From Trinickia sp. Y13 (lineage in GTDB: Bacteria; Pseudomonadota; Gammaproteobacteria; Burkholderiales; Burkholderiaceae): a stretch of 64,000 bases of DNA. This document shows, piece after piece, positions 36,052-44,427 of the stretch; within the stretch, counting starts at the first letter, position 1; every line of letters starts with the position of its first letter. The DNA lies in the NCBI RefSeq assembly GCF_029522115.1, contig NZ_JAKWFK010000001.1:124001-188000 (forward strand). The letters are read 5' to 3'. The notes under the pieces were generated by a model. The model had not been told where the DNA came from. It ran no database searches and saw nothing but the letters and a program-made list of their open reading frames with translations. Position numbers and translations under genes: made by a program.

Positions 36052-36990
36052 GTGCAGGCATTCGCCGTCGCCACGCTGAACGGCGTCAGCTATGGGCTGT
36101 TGCTGTTCATGTTGTCGGCCGGGCTTACGCTGATTTTCAGCATGCTCGGCGTGTTGAACTTCGCGCATGCGAGCTTTTATATGCTCGGCGGCTATCTCGG
36201 CTACAGCATCGCGGCTCACGCAGGGTTCGGATTTGCGCTGCTGTGCGCACCGGTCGTCGCGGGGGGCGCGGGGGCCGCGCTCGAGCGCACGCTGCTGCGG
36301 CGCGCGCGAGTGAATGGCCCGCTGCACGAGTTGCTGCTGACGTTCGGCGTGGCTTACCTGCTGGCCGAATTCGTCAAGCTCGTCTGGGGGCTCGGTAGCG
36401 TGTCGATCGCGTTGCCCCCAATCCTCGATGGCCCGTTGATGAGCTGGGGGGATGCCACGTTCTCGCGCTATCGGGCGTTCATGATGATGGTGTCGGTCGC
36501 CACGCTCGGCGCGTTGTATGCGTTGCTACGCACTTCGCGCACCGGCCTCGTCTTGCGTGCCGCGCTGACGCATGCGCGCGCCGTCGAGGCGCTCGGGCAC
36601 GACGTTGCGCGCATCGGCACGTGGGTGTTTGCCGTCGGTACGGGGCTCGCGGCGCTTGCCGGCGTCATCGGCGCGCCGCTCGCCGTGGTCGAGCCGGGGA
36701 TGGCCGAGGCCGTCGGCTCCATCGTCTTCGTCGTCGTGATCGTGGGCGGGTTGGGTTCCATCGGCGGCGCGTTCGCCGCTTCGTTGCTGATCGGGTGCGT
36801 GCAAACGTGGGCGGTCGGCGCGACGGCTTCGCTCGGCGCTCTCTTGCATACGGTCGGCGTGCGCCTGCCATCGGCCTGGGCCGAGCTCACCGTGGCCCAA
36901 GCCGCGCCGCTCGTGCCTTATGTGTTGCTGATCGCGATGCTGGCTTGGCGGCCGCGCGGTCTCTTCGGAAGGCGCGAGGGCGATGCGTAA
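36052..36990 (+). CDS. livH: branched-chain amino acid-type ABC permease LivH
   Basis: 312 aa from GTG 36052, one base after the thioesterase stop. LivH marks: LNGVSYGLLLFMLSAGLTLI, FSMLGVLNFAHASFYMLGGY, and GGLGSIGGAFAASLLIG near the end. About eight membrane helices. It pairs with LivM. The true substrate could be an amino acid, urea or an aromatic acid; no binding-protein gene is present to decide. Confidence 0.9.
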   Translation: MQAFAVATLNGVSYGLLLFMLSAGLTLIFSMLGVLNFAHASFYMLGGYLGYSIAAHAGFGFALLCAPVVAGGAGAALERTLLRRARVNGPLHELLLTFGVAYLLAEFVKLVWGLGSVSIALPPILDGPLMSWGDATFSRYRAFMMMVSVATLGALYALLRTSRTGLVLRAALTHARAVEALGHDVARIGTWVFAVGTGLAALAGVIGAPLAVVEPGMAEAVGSIVFVVVIVGGLGSIGGAFAASLLIGCVQTWAVGATASLGALLHTVGVRLPSAWAELTVAQAAPLVPYVLLIAMLAWRPRGLFGRREGDA

Positions 36991-38245
36991 GCCGACGGAT
37001 GGGTGCGCACGCGCCGACGGTGCGCAGGGTCGCCATCTCGGCGCAGGTTCGCGTTGGGCCGCCGGCGCTGTGCTGCTCGCGGCGCCGTTGTTTTTCGTTC
37101 ATGACAGTTGGGTCTTCGGCTATCTCGCGCAAGCGGCGGCGATGATCGTCTTGGCGCTCTCCTATAACTTGCTGCTCGGGGAGACCGGGTTGCTGTCGTT
37201 CGGTCATGCGGCGTTCGCAGGCCTTGGCGCATTCGCCGCCGCCCACTGGTTCAATCGCGGCGGCGTTGCGCTGCCGTGGCTGCCGCTTGCCGGCGGTTGC
37301 GCGGGGGCCGTGTGCGGCGCGCTCTTTGGCGCCATCGCCACCCGTCGCGCCGGCACTGCGTTCGCCATGATCACGCTCGGCATCGGCGAACTGGTCGCCG
37401 CTGCCGTATGGACGCTGCCCGAAGGATTCGGCGGCGCGGCGGGCGTTGCGATCGATCGCGGCAGCGGGCCCGCATGGGGCGCTTGGAATTTTGGCGCGCC
37501 GCGCCAAGCGTATGCCGTCATCGCGGTGTGGACGGCGCTCTCGGTCGCCGCCATGTTCGCACTGACGCGCACGCCGCTCGTGCGCATCGCCAATGCCGTG
37601 CGCGAGAACGCAACGCGCGTTGCCGCGCTCGGCGTCGATCCACGCCGCGTTCGGTACGCCATGTTCGTCTTCGCGGCATTCTTTGCGGGCATTGCCGGCA
37701 CGCTCACGTTGATCGACATCGAGCTGGCTTCGTCTGAAAGCGTGGCGATGACGCGCTCCGGGGCGGTCTTGATCGCGACCGTCATCGGCGGTTCGTCGAC
37801 GTTCTTCGGCCCCGTCGTCGGGGCGCTCGTGCTGACGGGGCTGAGCGGCGCATTGGCCGGCGTGTCGCGCGCATGGCCCGTCTATCTCGGCTTGCTGTTC
37901 GTCGGCGTCGTGCTGCGCTGGCCCGAGGGCATCGCAGGTTGGTGGTGCGCGCATCGTTCGCGAATCGGCGCGTTCGACTGGCGCGCGCGGGGCCGGATCT
38001 ACCTGCTTGGCGGCGTTGCCGTTGCGGCATGGCTCGGTGCGCTCGTCATCGCCGTGGAGTCGCTCTATGCGTTGCGCTTCGCTGCCGATGCCGGGGGCGT
38101 CTGGCGCCTCGGGCGGCTCGCCTTCGATTTGACTTCGCCGGCTACGCAGGGGGCGCTGGGCGGGCTCGTCGCGCTCGGGGCAGCGGCGCGCTGGGCGCTG
38201 CGCGCCGCCGTGCGGGTAGGAACGCCTGCGGGAGAGGACGAGTGA
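36983..38245 (+). CDS. livM: branched-chain amino acid-type ABC permease LivM, extended
   Basis: 420 aa, overlapping livH by 8 bp. Core LivM motifs are MIVLALSYNLLLGETGLLSF, GHAAFAGLGAFAA and IGGSSTFFGPVVGALVL. After the usual end (about residue 320, LRWPEGIAGWW) it runs on for about 100 residues with two further hydrophobic segments, so it is longer than common LivM proteins (300-360 aa). Confidence 0.88.
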   Translation: MRKPTDGCARADGAQGRHLGAGSRWAAGAVLLAAPLFFVHDSWVFGYLAQAAAMIVLALSYNLLLGETGLLSFGHAAFAGLGAFAAAHWFNRGGVALPWLPLAGGCAGAVCGALFGAIATRRAGTAFAMITLGIGELVAAAVWTLPEGFGGAAGVAIDRGSGPAWGAWNFGAPRQAYAVIAVWTALSVAAMFALTRTPLVRIANAVRENATRVAALGVDPRRVRYAMFVFAAFFAGIAGTLTLIDIELASSESVAMTRSGAVLIATVIGGSSTFFGPVVGALVLTGLSGALAGVSRAWPVYLGLLFVGVVLRWPEGIAGWWCAHRSRIGAFDWRARGRIYLLGGVAVAAWLGALVIAVESLYALRFAADAGGVWRLGRLAFDLTSPATQGALGGLVALGAAARWALRAAVRVGTPAGEDE

Positions 38246-39039
38246 CGATCGCGCCTGCACTCAGTCTCGAAGGCATCGCCCGGCGCTTCGGCCCGACGCG
38301 CGTGCTGAACGGCGTCGATCTGTCCGTCGCCGCTGGCGAGCGCCATGCGCTGATCGGGCCCAACGGCGCTGGCAAGTCCACGCTGTTCGACGTGGTCGAC
38401 GGCGTGCTGCGGCCCGATGCGGGCACGGTCCGGCTCGACGGCGTCGACGTGACGGGACGCAGCCCGCATGCCCTCGCTCGCGCAGGGCTCGGTCGCAGCT
38501 TTCAAGCGACGCGCGTGTTCGCGCGGCTGACGGTGCTCGAGAACCTGCGGTGCGCGCTGTGGTGCGGCGCGCTCGCGGCGCGCAGCGGCGTAGCGGCGCG
38601 GCAGCCGTTTTCGACCTGGGCGTTGTGGTGGCGGCGTTCGCGCGAACTGGACGAGCGCGCCCGGCGCTTGCTTGCCGAGCTCGAACTCGACGAGGCGGCG
38701 CATACGCGCGCAGGTACGCTCGAATACGGCGCGCAGCGCCGCCTCGACCTGGGCATCGCGTTGGCTAGCGGCGCACGCGTGCTGTTGCTCGACGAGCCGA
38801 CGGCAGGCATGAACCGAGACGAGGCGGCGCATACGATTCGATGGTTGCGCGGCGTGACGGCTGGCAAGACATTGCTCGTCATCGAGCACGACATGGACGC
38901 CGTGTTCGCACTCGCCGACCGCGTGTCGGTATTGGTGCAAGGCCGCATCGTTGCGACGGGCGCGCCAGCCGAGATCGCCGCGAACGAGCGCGTGCGCGAA
39001 GCGTATTTGGGCGCGTCGCGCGGGGAGGCTGCGTCATGA
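38242..39039 (+). CDS. livG: ABC transporter ATP-binding protein LivG
   Basis: 265 aa from GTG 38242, overlapping the livM stop (GTGA). Intact Walker A GPNGAGKST, a LivG-type insert in the helical domain, signature-like LEYGAQRRLDLGIAL (LSxG reads LEYG here), and Walker B VLLLDEPTAGMN. First ATPase of the pair that drives the LivHM permease. Confidence 0.9.
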   Translation: MTIAPALSLEGIARRFGPTRVLNGVDLSVAAGERHALIGPNGAGKSTLFDVVDGVLRPDAGTVRLDGVDVTGRSPHALARAGLGRSFQATRVFARLTVLENLRCALWCGALAARSGVAARQPFSTWALWWRRSRELDERARRLLAELELDEAAHTRAGTLEYGAQRRLDLGIALASGARVLLLDEPTAGMNRDEAAHTIRWLRGVTAGKTLLVIEHDMDAVFALADRVSVLVQGRIVATGAPAEIAANERVREAYLGASRGEAAS

Positions 39040-39749
39040 CGGCGTTGCTCGAAGCGCGCGCGGTTTGCGCCTGGTACGGCCAGGCACAGGTGTTGCACGG
39101 CGTGGATTTGCGCATCGATGCTGGCGAGCTCGTATTGCTGTGCGGCCGCAACGGTTCGGGGCGTTCGACGTTCGCCAAAGCGCTCGCTGGTCTCGTGCGG
39201 CGCACGGGCTCGATCGTGTTCGCCGGCCGGCAGATCGCCGCATGCCCCACGTTCGAGATCGCGCGCCTCGGCATGGGCTACGTCGCCGAGCAGCGCGAGG
39301 TGTTTCCCACGCTCTCGGTGGAAGAGAACTTGCACCTTGGCATCAAGCCCGGGGCAGGGCGTTCGGCCGCAAGAAAGATCGACGCTGCGTTCGAGCGCTT
39401 CCCGATGCTGGCGCAACGGCGCAGGACCGAAGCGGGCGCGCTCTCGGGCGGCGAGCAACAAATGCTCGTGCTCGTGCGCGCGCTCATGGGCGAGCCGCGC
39501 TTGCTCGTCGTGGACGAGCCGACCGAGGGACTTGCGCCCCAGGCCGTAGCCGCCGTGGCCGACTGCTTGCGGGGGCTGTGCGAGCAGGGCGGCGCGGTCC
39601 TGCTGATCGAGCAACGTCTGACACTGGCGCAGCGCTTGGCGGCGCGCGTCGCCGTGATGGGCCATGGCCGCATCGTTTTCGACGGCGCGGCGGGGACGCT
39701 CGATGCCAAGACCATCGACGAATGGGTTGCAATAGGGAGCGGGCGCTGA
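39036..39749 (+). CDS. livF: ABC transporter ATP-binding protein LivF with altered Walker A
   Basis: 237 aa, ATG overlapping the livG stop. LivF family: AVCAWYGQAQVLHGVDLRID, LSGGEQQMLVLVRALMG, Walker B LLVVDEPTEGLAP. The Walker A loop reads GRNGSGRST: residue 43 is Arg (CGT, 39162-39164) where nearly all ABC ATPases have the Lys that binds the ATP phosphates. The rest of the protein is well kept, so this looks like a specific change, not decay. Confidence 0.9.
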   Translation: MTALLEARAVCAWYGQAQVLHGVDLRIDAGELVLLCGRNGSGRSTFAKALAGLVRRTGSIVFAGRQIAACPTFEIARLGMGYVAEQREVFPTLSVEENLHLGIKPGAGRSAARKIDAAFERFPMLAQRRRTEAGALSGGEQQMLVLVRALMGEPRLLVVDEPTEGLAPQAVAAVADCLRGLCEQGGAVLLIEQRLTLAQRLAARVAVMGHGRIVFDGAAGTLDAKTIDEWVAIGSGR

Positions 39750-39979
39750 GCGCCCAGGCGATGCGCCGCTCGGCGTCGACTGCGATCGCGCGCTTGCGCT
39801 TATGTGCTTGGATCGCGTCATCGAATGTGCAGGCCGCGGGCCAGCGCGTCGCAAAACGTGGGTTTGGGCGAGGCACACGAACGCGGACGGCGCGCGTGAC
39901 GCAGCCCTGATGTGCACGCCAGATAGGCAACGGCCGCACGGTCACTTATAGTGCGTCGTATGCGCGCGAGGACGAATGC
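39750..39979. other. 230-bp intergenic gap
   Basis: No gene recognised; a TATAGT -10-like hexamer lies near 39945 and a GAGGA Shine-Dalgarno precedes 39980. Confidence 0.35.
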
Positions 39980-40663
39980 ATGCGAGCGCATTCTTTCTAC
40001 GGGGGACGCTTGGCTGCGAGCGAAGAATTGACGCTGTTCGTGAGGGACGCGCTGCTGCGTGGCTTGCCGCGCGATCAGATCCGCTCGGTTCTGGGCAAGG
40101 CCGGGTGGCGCGTCGATCAAATCGACGATGCGTTGGGCGCTTACGCGCAGATCGACTATCCTATTCCCGTGCCGATGCCCAAGCCGTATCTATCGGCACG
40201 CGATGCATTCATGTATCTGCTGCTCTTCACGACCCTTTACATCGCCGCCTTCAATCTCGGCGATCTCGTCTTTCAATGGATCGACCACGCGTTTCCCGGC
40301 GCGCCAGCCACGACGACGGGGCATGGCGATCGAGCGTTTCTCGCCGGCGTGCGCTGGTCGCTGGCCGCGCTCATCATTACCGTGCCGATTTATCTGTTCA
40401 TCGGGTGGCGGTTGCGCCGTGCGATTGCTCGCGACCCCGCCAAGCGCGCGTCGAAGGTGCGTAAATGGCTGACCTATCTCACGCTGTTCGTGGCCAGCAT
40501 CACGCTGATCGGCGATTGCACGTCGCTCGTCGCCAATTTTCTCGGCGGCCAGGCGCCGGTGCGCTTTCTCTTGAAGGTGGCGACGATCGCCGCCATCGCG
40601 GGCGCCATCTTCGTCTATTACCTGCGCGATTTGCGCTCGGAAGAAACCGAGCGCAAACCATGA
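39980..40663 (+). CDS. membrane protein with an N-terminal helical domain and DUF5671-like membrane core
   Basis: 227 aa. A soluble N-terminal part of about 65 residues (EELTLFVRDALLRGLPRDQI, then VLGKAGWRVDQIDDALGAYA, a UBA-like helical pattern) is followed by four hydrophobic segments (about 76-95, 120-140, 168-187 and 200-215). This arrangement is known in proteins annotated DUF5671. Function unknown. It is convergent with iolB, 16 bp apart. Confidence 0.75.
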   Translation: MRAHSFYGGRLAASEELTLFVRDALLRGLPRDQIRSVLGKAGWRVDQIDDALGAYAQIDYPIPVPMPKPYLSARDAFMYLLLFTTLYIAAFNLGDLVFQWIDHAFPGAPATTTGHGDRAFLAGVRWSLAALIITVPIYLFIGWRLRRAIARDPAKRASKVRKWLTYLTLFVASITLIGDCTSLVANFLGGQAPVRFLLKVATIAAIAGAIFVYYLRDLRSEETERKP

Positions 40664-40679
40664 AGGATTGCGGCCTTCC

Positions 40680-41483
40680 TCAACCGGCGTCGCGCTGCGC
40701 GATCCAGTCGTGCGCCGGATCGTTCTTGAAATGCCAAACGCGCTCGGGGCCGGCCATCACGTTCAGGTAGTACGACTCGTATCCATACGGCACGACGACG
40801 GGATGATACCCGCGCGGCACCATCACGACGTCGTGGTCCTCGACGGCCATCGATTCGTCCAGATCGCGTGCGTCGGTATAGACGCGTTGGAACGCGAACC
40901 CTTGGGATGGGTTGAGCCGATGGTAATACGTCTCTTCCAACGCGCTTTCCGTCGGAATTTGGTCGGCGTCGTGCTTATGCGGCGGATAACTCGACGAGTG
41001 GCCGCCCGGAGTGCGCACTTCGACGACGAGCAACGATTCGGCCGGCTCCGTTTGCGGAAGAACGTCGCAGACGTAGCGCGTATTGAGCCCCTTGCCTCGC
41101 ACAGATCGTTTCATCTGCGACGGCTCGATGAGTCGCACCGGGTAGCGGCCCTTGGCGGGCGCACTGGCTACGCCGAGTTCTGCGTCGCGCTCGGCGCGCA
41201 CGGTCGCGCGCACATTGGGCGGCACGTACAGAGCGTAGGGGGCGGCATCCTCGAACACGCTGTCGCGCGCGCCCACGCTCGTGTAGCGCTGCCCGCCGGC
41301 TTCGATCGACACGGCGCCCGAGAGCACGACGATGCACGATTCGCGCTCGCTTTCGTGAACATACAGCACCTCGTCGCGTGCAAGCCGGTAGGCGGCGAAA
41401 CCGACGTAACGCCAGGCCGCCGTCTCCGGCGTCACGCGCGCGATCGTCATGCCCTCGCGCTGGGCTTTGACTAGCAGACTCAT
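40680..41483 (-). CDS. iolB: 5-deoxy-glucuronate isomerase
   Basis: 267 aa from ATG 41483, overlapping the iolE stop as ATGA. IolB cupin fold; metal-binding histidines in SSSYPPHKHD and the later EETYYHRLNP, plus MVPRGYHPVVVPYGYESYYL. It converts 5-deoxy-D-glucuronate to 5-dehydro-2-deoxy-D-gluconate in inositol breakdown. Last gene of the inositol transcript. Confidence 0.96.
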   Translation of the reverse strand: MSLLVKAQREGMTIARVTPETAAWRYVGFAAYRLARDEVLYVHESERESCIVVLSGAVSIEAGGQRYTSVGARDSVFEDAAPYALYVPPNVRATVRAERDAELGVASAPAKGRYPVRLIEPSQMKRSVRGKGLNTRYVCDVLPQTEPAESLLVVEVRTPGGHSSSYPPHKHDADQIPTESALEETYYHRLNPSQGFAFQRVYTDARDLDESMAVEDHDVVMVPRGYHPVVVPYGYESYYLNVMAGPERVWHFKNDPAHDWIAQRDAG

Positions 41484-42403
41484 GCGATGACCCTCTCGGT
41501 GTCGGTTGGGGCGCTCGCCGCATCGACGAGCGCGCGCAGCGTCCGGTAGCCGAGCTGCGCATACTCGAAGCTCGGCGCTACGGTGGGATCTTGCTCCGCT
41601 TCGACGACGAGCCAGCCACGATAGCCGTGGCGCTTCAAGCTCGCGATGACGGCGGCGAAATCGACCGCGCCGTCGCCGGGCACGGTGAACGCGCCGTTGA
41701 TCACGGCTTCGAGAAAGCTCCAATCGCGATTACGGGCCAATTTGACGATCTCGGGCCGCACGTCTTTGCAATGCACGTGGCAAATCCGCGATGCGTAGGC
41801 CTCGAGCGTGGCGAGCGGATCGCCACCCGCGAACGTGATGTGTCCCGTATCGAGCAGCAGCCCGACGGCATCGCTCGTGCGCCGCATGAGGTGCTCGACA
41901 TCGGCGGGCGTTTCGACGTAAGCGCCCATGTGGTGATGGTAAGCCACGCGCACGCCGTGCGAGAGCGTGTATTGCGCGAAGCGATCGACCCGCGCGGCAT
42001 AGGCGTCCCACTGATCCGCGGTGAAAAAGCGCGGCCGCTGATAGAGCGGGACGGGCGAGCCTTGGATCGTTTGCGCGACTTCGCCGTAGACCATCACGGT
42101 CGCGCCGTTTTTCGAGAGCAACTCCAGATGCGGGCCGACGGCCTCGATCTCCTCTTCGGCGCTGCGCTCGGCGAGCCGCCCCGAATACCAGCCCGAGACG
42201 AGCGCGAGGTCGTACTGCGCGAGCAGCGCTCTGAGCGCCTCCGGTTCGCGCGGGAATTTGTTGCCGAGCTCGAACCCCTCGTAGCCGATGGCGCGGCCTT
42301 CGGTGAGCGCGACGGACAACGGCGTCTCGCCGCCTAGCGAGGGAAGATCGTCGTTCATCCACGAGAGGGGGTTCACGCCGATGCGCACTTGAAAATCGGT
42401 CAT
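41480..42403 (-). CDS. iolE: myo-inosose-2 dehydratase
   Basis: 307 aa from ATG 42403 (MTDFQVRIGVNPLSWMNDD). TIM-barrel AP-endonuclease-2-like fold with metal ligands in VAYHHHMGAYVE, LLLDTGHITFAGGDP and HVHCKDVRPEIV. It dehydrates 2-keto-myo-inositol to the cyclohexane-dione that IolD hydrolyses. A longer open frame on this strand (to 43114) is an Arg-rich shadow over iolD. Confidence 0.97.
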   Translation of the reverse strand: MTDFQVRIGVNPLSWMNDDLPSLGGETPLSVALTEGRAIGYEGFELGNKFPREPEALRALLAQYDLALVSGWYSGRLAERSAEEEIEAVGPHLELLSKNGATVMVYGEVAQTIQGSPVPLYQRPRFFTADQWDAYAARVDRFAQYTLSHGVRVAYHHHMGAYVETPADVEHLMRRTSDAVGLLLDTGHITFAGGDPLATLEAYASRICHVHCKDVRPEIVKLARNRDWSFLEAVINGAFTVPGDGAVDFAAVIASLKRHGYRGWLVVEAEQDPTVAPSFEYAQLGYRTLRALVDAASAPTDTERVIA

Positions 42404-42468
42404 GCTGCGTTCCTTGGTTCGTATCACGTTGCGAAAGCGTTGCGGGCGGTCAGGGGCCCGCAACGCTT

Positions 42469-44427
42469 TCAAGCGTCGTTGCGCCGGTTCGATTCGCCGG
42501 CGGGTGCGCCGCTGCGTTCGGCCAGCTTCGTTTCGTATTGCTTGCGCGCGGCGCGCACCGCCTCGCGCGTCGACACTTCCGGCACGGCGACTTCCCACCA
42601 CCAGCCGCCGTCGTCGGTGGTGCGCGCCGGATCCGTGTCGATGACCACCACCGACGTGCGATCGGCCGCGCGCGCGTGAGCGAGCGCCGCTTCGAGCCCG
42701 GCGATGTCGGCCACATGCTCGGCGTGCGCGCCGAGCGAGCGCGCATGCGCGGCAAAGTCGATCGCGGGGGCGCCGAGCGGCCCCTGCAGGCAGTCGTCGA
42801 GCAAGTTGTTGAAGGGGGCTCCGCCGCAGGCTTGCTGCAGACGATTGATGCAGCCGTAGCCGCGGTTGTCGAGCACGACGACGATGAGCTTGGCGCCGAG
42901 CATGACCGAAGTCGCAATCTCGCTGTTCATCATCAGATAGCTGCCGTCGCCGACGAAGACGATGACTTCGCGCTCGGGCCGCGCAAGCTTCACGCCAAGA
43001 CCGCCCGCGATCTCGTATCCCATGCACGAGTAGCCGTATTCGACGTGATAGCCGCCGGGCCGCGCTGCGCGCCAAAGCTTGTGCAGCTCGGCCGGCAACG
43101 TGCCTGCGGCGCACACGGCGATGTCGCCCTCGGGCGAGTTTGAGCTTGAACGCTGCACCGCGCCGACCACGTCGGCGTCATAGGGCAGCGTCCCGTCCAC
43201 GCGCGGCGCGTTCGTGCGCGTCGTGACGGTCTCGCGCCATGCGTCGCACAGGCCGCGGGCACGCTGCGTCCAATCCGCGTTCGCGTGCCAGCCGCCCAGG
43301 CGCTGGCTCAATGCATCGAGCGTGGCGCGGGCGTCGCCGCAGATGCTCGTCGCCTGATGCTTGAGCGCGTCGAATGCGTTGGCGTTGATGCCGATGACGC
43401 TCGCTTGCGCAAATAGGGTATTGGACCCGGTCGTGAAATCTTGCAGTCGGGTGCCGACGGCGATGACGCAATCGGCCTCGTGCGCGAGCGCGTTCGCCGC
43501 GCTCGCGCCCGTGACGCCGATCGCACCGGCGTTGAGCGGATGATTCCACGGCAACGCGCCTTTGCCCGCCTGCGTTTCGCCGACGGCGATCCCATGGCGC
43601 TCGGCGAACGCGCGCAATGCTTCGGCGCCGCCCTGGCTATAGAGCACGCCGCCGCCCGCCACGATCATCGGCGAGGACGCGCGGCGCAGTGCGGAGAGCG
43701 CGGCTTCGAGTTCGTCTTCGCCGGGCGTCGGCGCGTGGAACCGCACGACGCGCCGCTCGAAAAAGGCGCGGGGATAGTCGTAGGCCATCGCTTGCACGTC
43801 TTGCGGCAAGGCGAGCGTGACGGGACCCGCTAGGGCGGCGTCGGTCAGCACGCGGATCGCGCGCGGCAGGGCGCTTAGCAACTGCGCCGGATGCACGATG
43901 CGGTCGAAATAGCGCGAGACCGGTTTGAGCGTGTCGTTCGCGGAGAGGCCGCCGTCATGGAAATCCTCGACCTGTTGCAGGACCGGATCCGGGGCGCGCG
44001 AGACGAAGATGTCGCCCGGCAGCAGTAGAACCGGCAAGCGATTGACGTGGGCAAGGGCGGCCGCCGTGACCAGGTTCGTCGCGCCGGGACCGATCGAAGT
44101 CGTCACGGCCATCATGCGGCGGCGCATGTGCGCTTTGGCATAGGCGATGGCGCTGTGCGCCATGGCTTGCTCGTTGTGAGCGCGGTAGGTGGGCAACACA
44201 TCGCGATGCTCATAGAGCGCCTCGCCCAAGCCCGCGACGTTGCCGTGCCCGAAGATGGCGAACACGCCGCCGAAGAGCGGCGCTGTCGATCCGTCGTCGT
44301 CCTGGACATGCTGCGCCGCGAGGTAGCGCACCAGCGCTTGCGCGGCCGTCAGCCGAATCGTCGGACCGGCTTCGGCGCTTGCCGCGCTGTGCGCGTCGAG
44401 CGTCGTTTCGTCGATACGCACGTTCAT
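42469..44427 (-). CDS. iolD: 3D-(3,5/4)-trihydroxycyclohexane-1,2-dione hydrolase
   Basis: 652 aa from ATG 44427, overlapping the iolC stop. Thiamine-diphosphate enzyme: catalytic Glu in YRAHNEQAMAHSAIAYAKAH, the middle domain, and the C-terminal ThDP/Mg motif VFVGDGSYLMMNSEIATSV. It opens the ring in inositol breakdown. Gene order iolC-iolD-iolE-iolB is tight, with short overlaps or a 65-bp gap. Confidence 0.97.
   Translation of the reverse strand: MNVRIDETTLDAHSAASAEAGPTIRLTAAQALVRYLAAQHVQDDDGSTAPLFGGVFAIFGHGNVAGLGEALYEHRDVLPTYRAHNEQAMAHSAIAYAKAHMRRRMMAVTTSIGPGATNLVTAAALAHVNRLPVLLLPGDIFVSRAPDPVLQQVEDFHDGGLSANDTLKPVSRYFDRIVHPAQLLSALPRAIRVLTDAALAGPVTLALPQDVQAMAYDYPRAFFERRVVRFHAPTPGEDELEAALSALRRASSPMIVAGGGVLYSQGGAEALRAFAERHGIAVGETQAGKGALPWNHPLNAGAIGVTGASAANALAHEADCVIAVGTRLQDFTTGSNTLFAQASVIGINANAFDALKHQATSICGDARATLDALSQRLGGWHANADWTQRARGLCDAWRETVTTRTNAPRVDGTLPYDADVVGAVQRSSSNSPEGDIAVCAAGTLPAELHKLWRAARPGGYHVEYGYSCMGYEIAGGLGVKLARPEREVIVFVGDGSYLMMNSEIATSVMLGAKLIVVVLDNRGYGCINRLQQACGGAPFNNLLDDCLQGPLGAPAIDFAAHARSLGAHAEHVADIAGLEAALAHARAADRTSVVVIDTDPARTTDDGGWWWEVAVPEVSTREAVRAARKQYETKLAERSGAPAGESNRRNDA

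Noticed and set aside
41480-43114. A 544-codon version of iolE extending over iolD
   Set aside because: The extra N-terminal part is Arg-rich and antiframe to iolD; the ATG at 42403 gives the standard IolE start.
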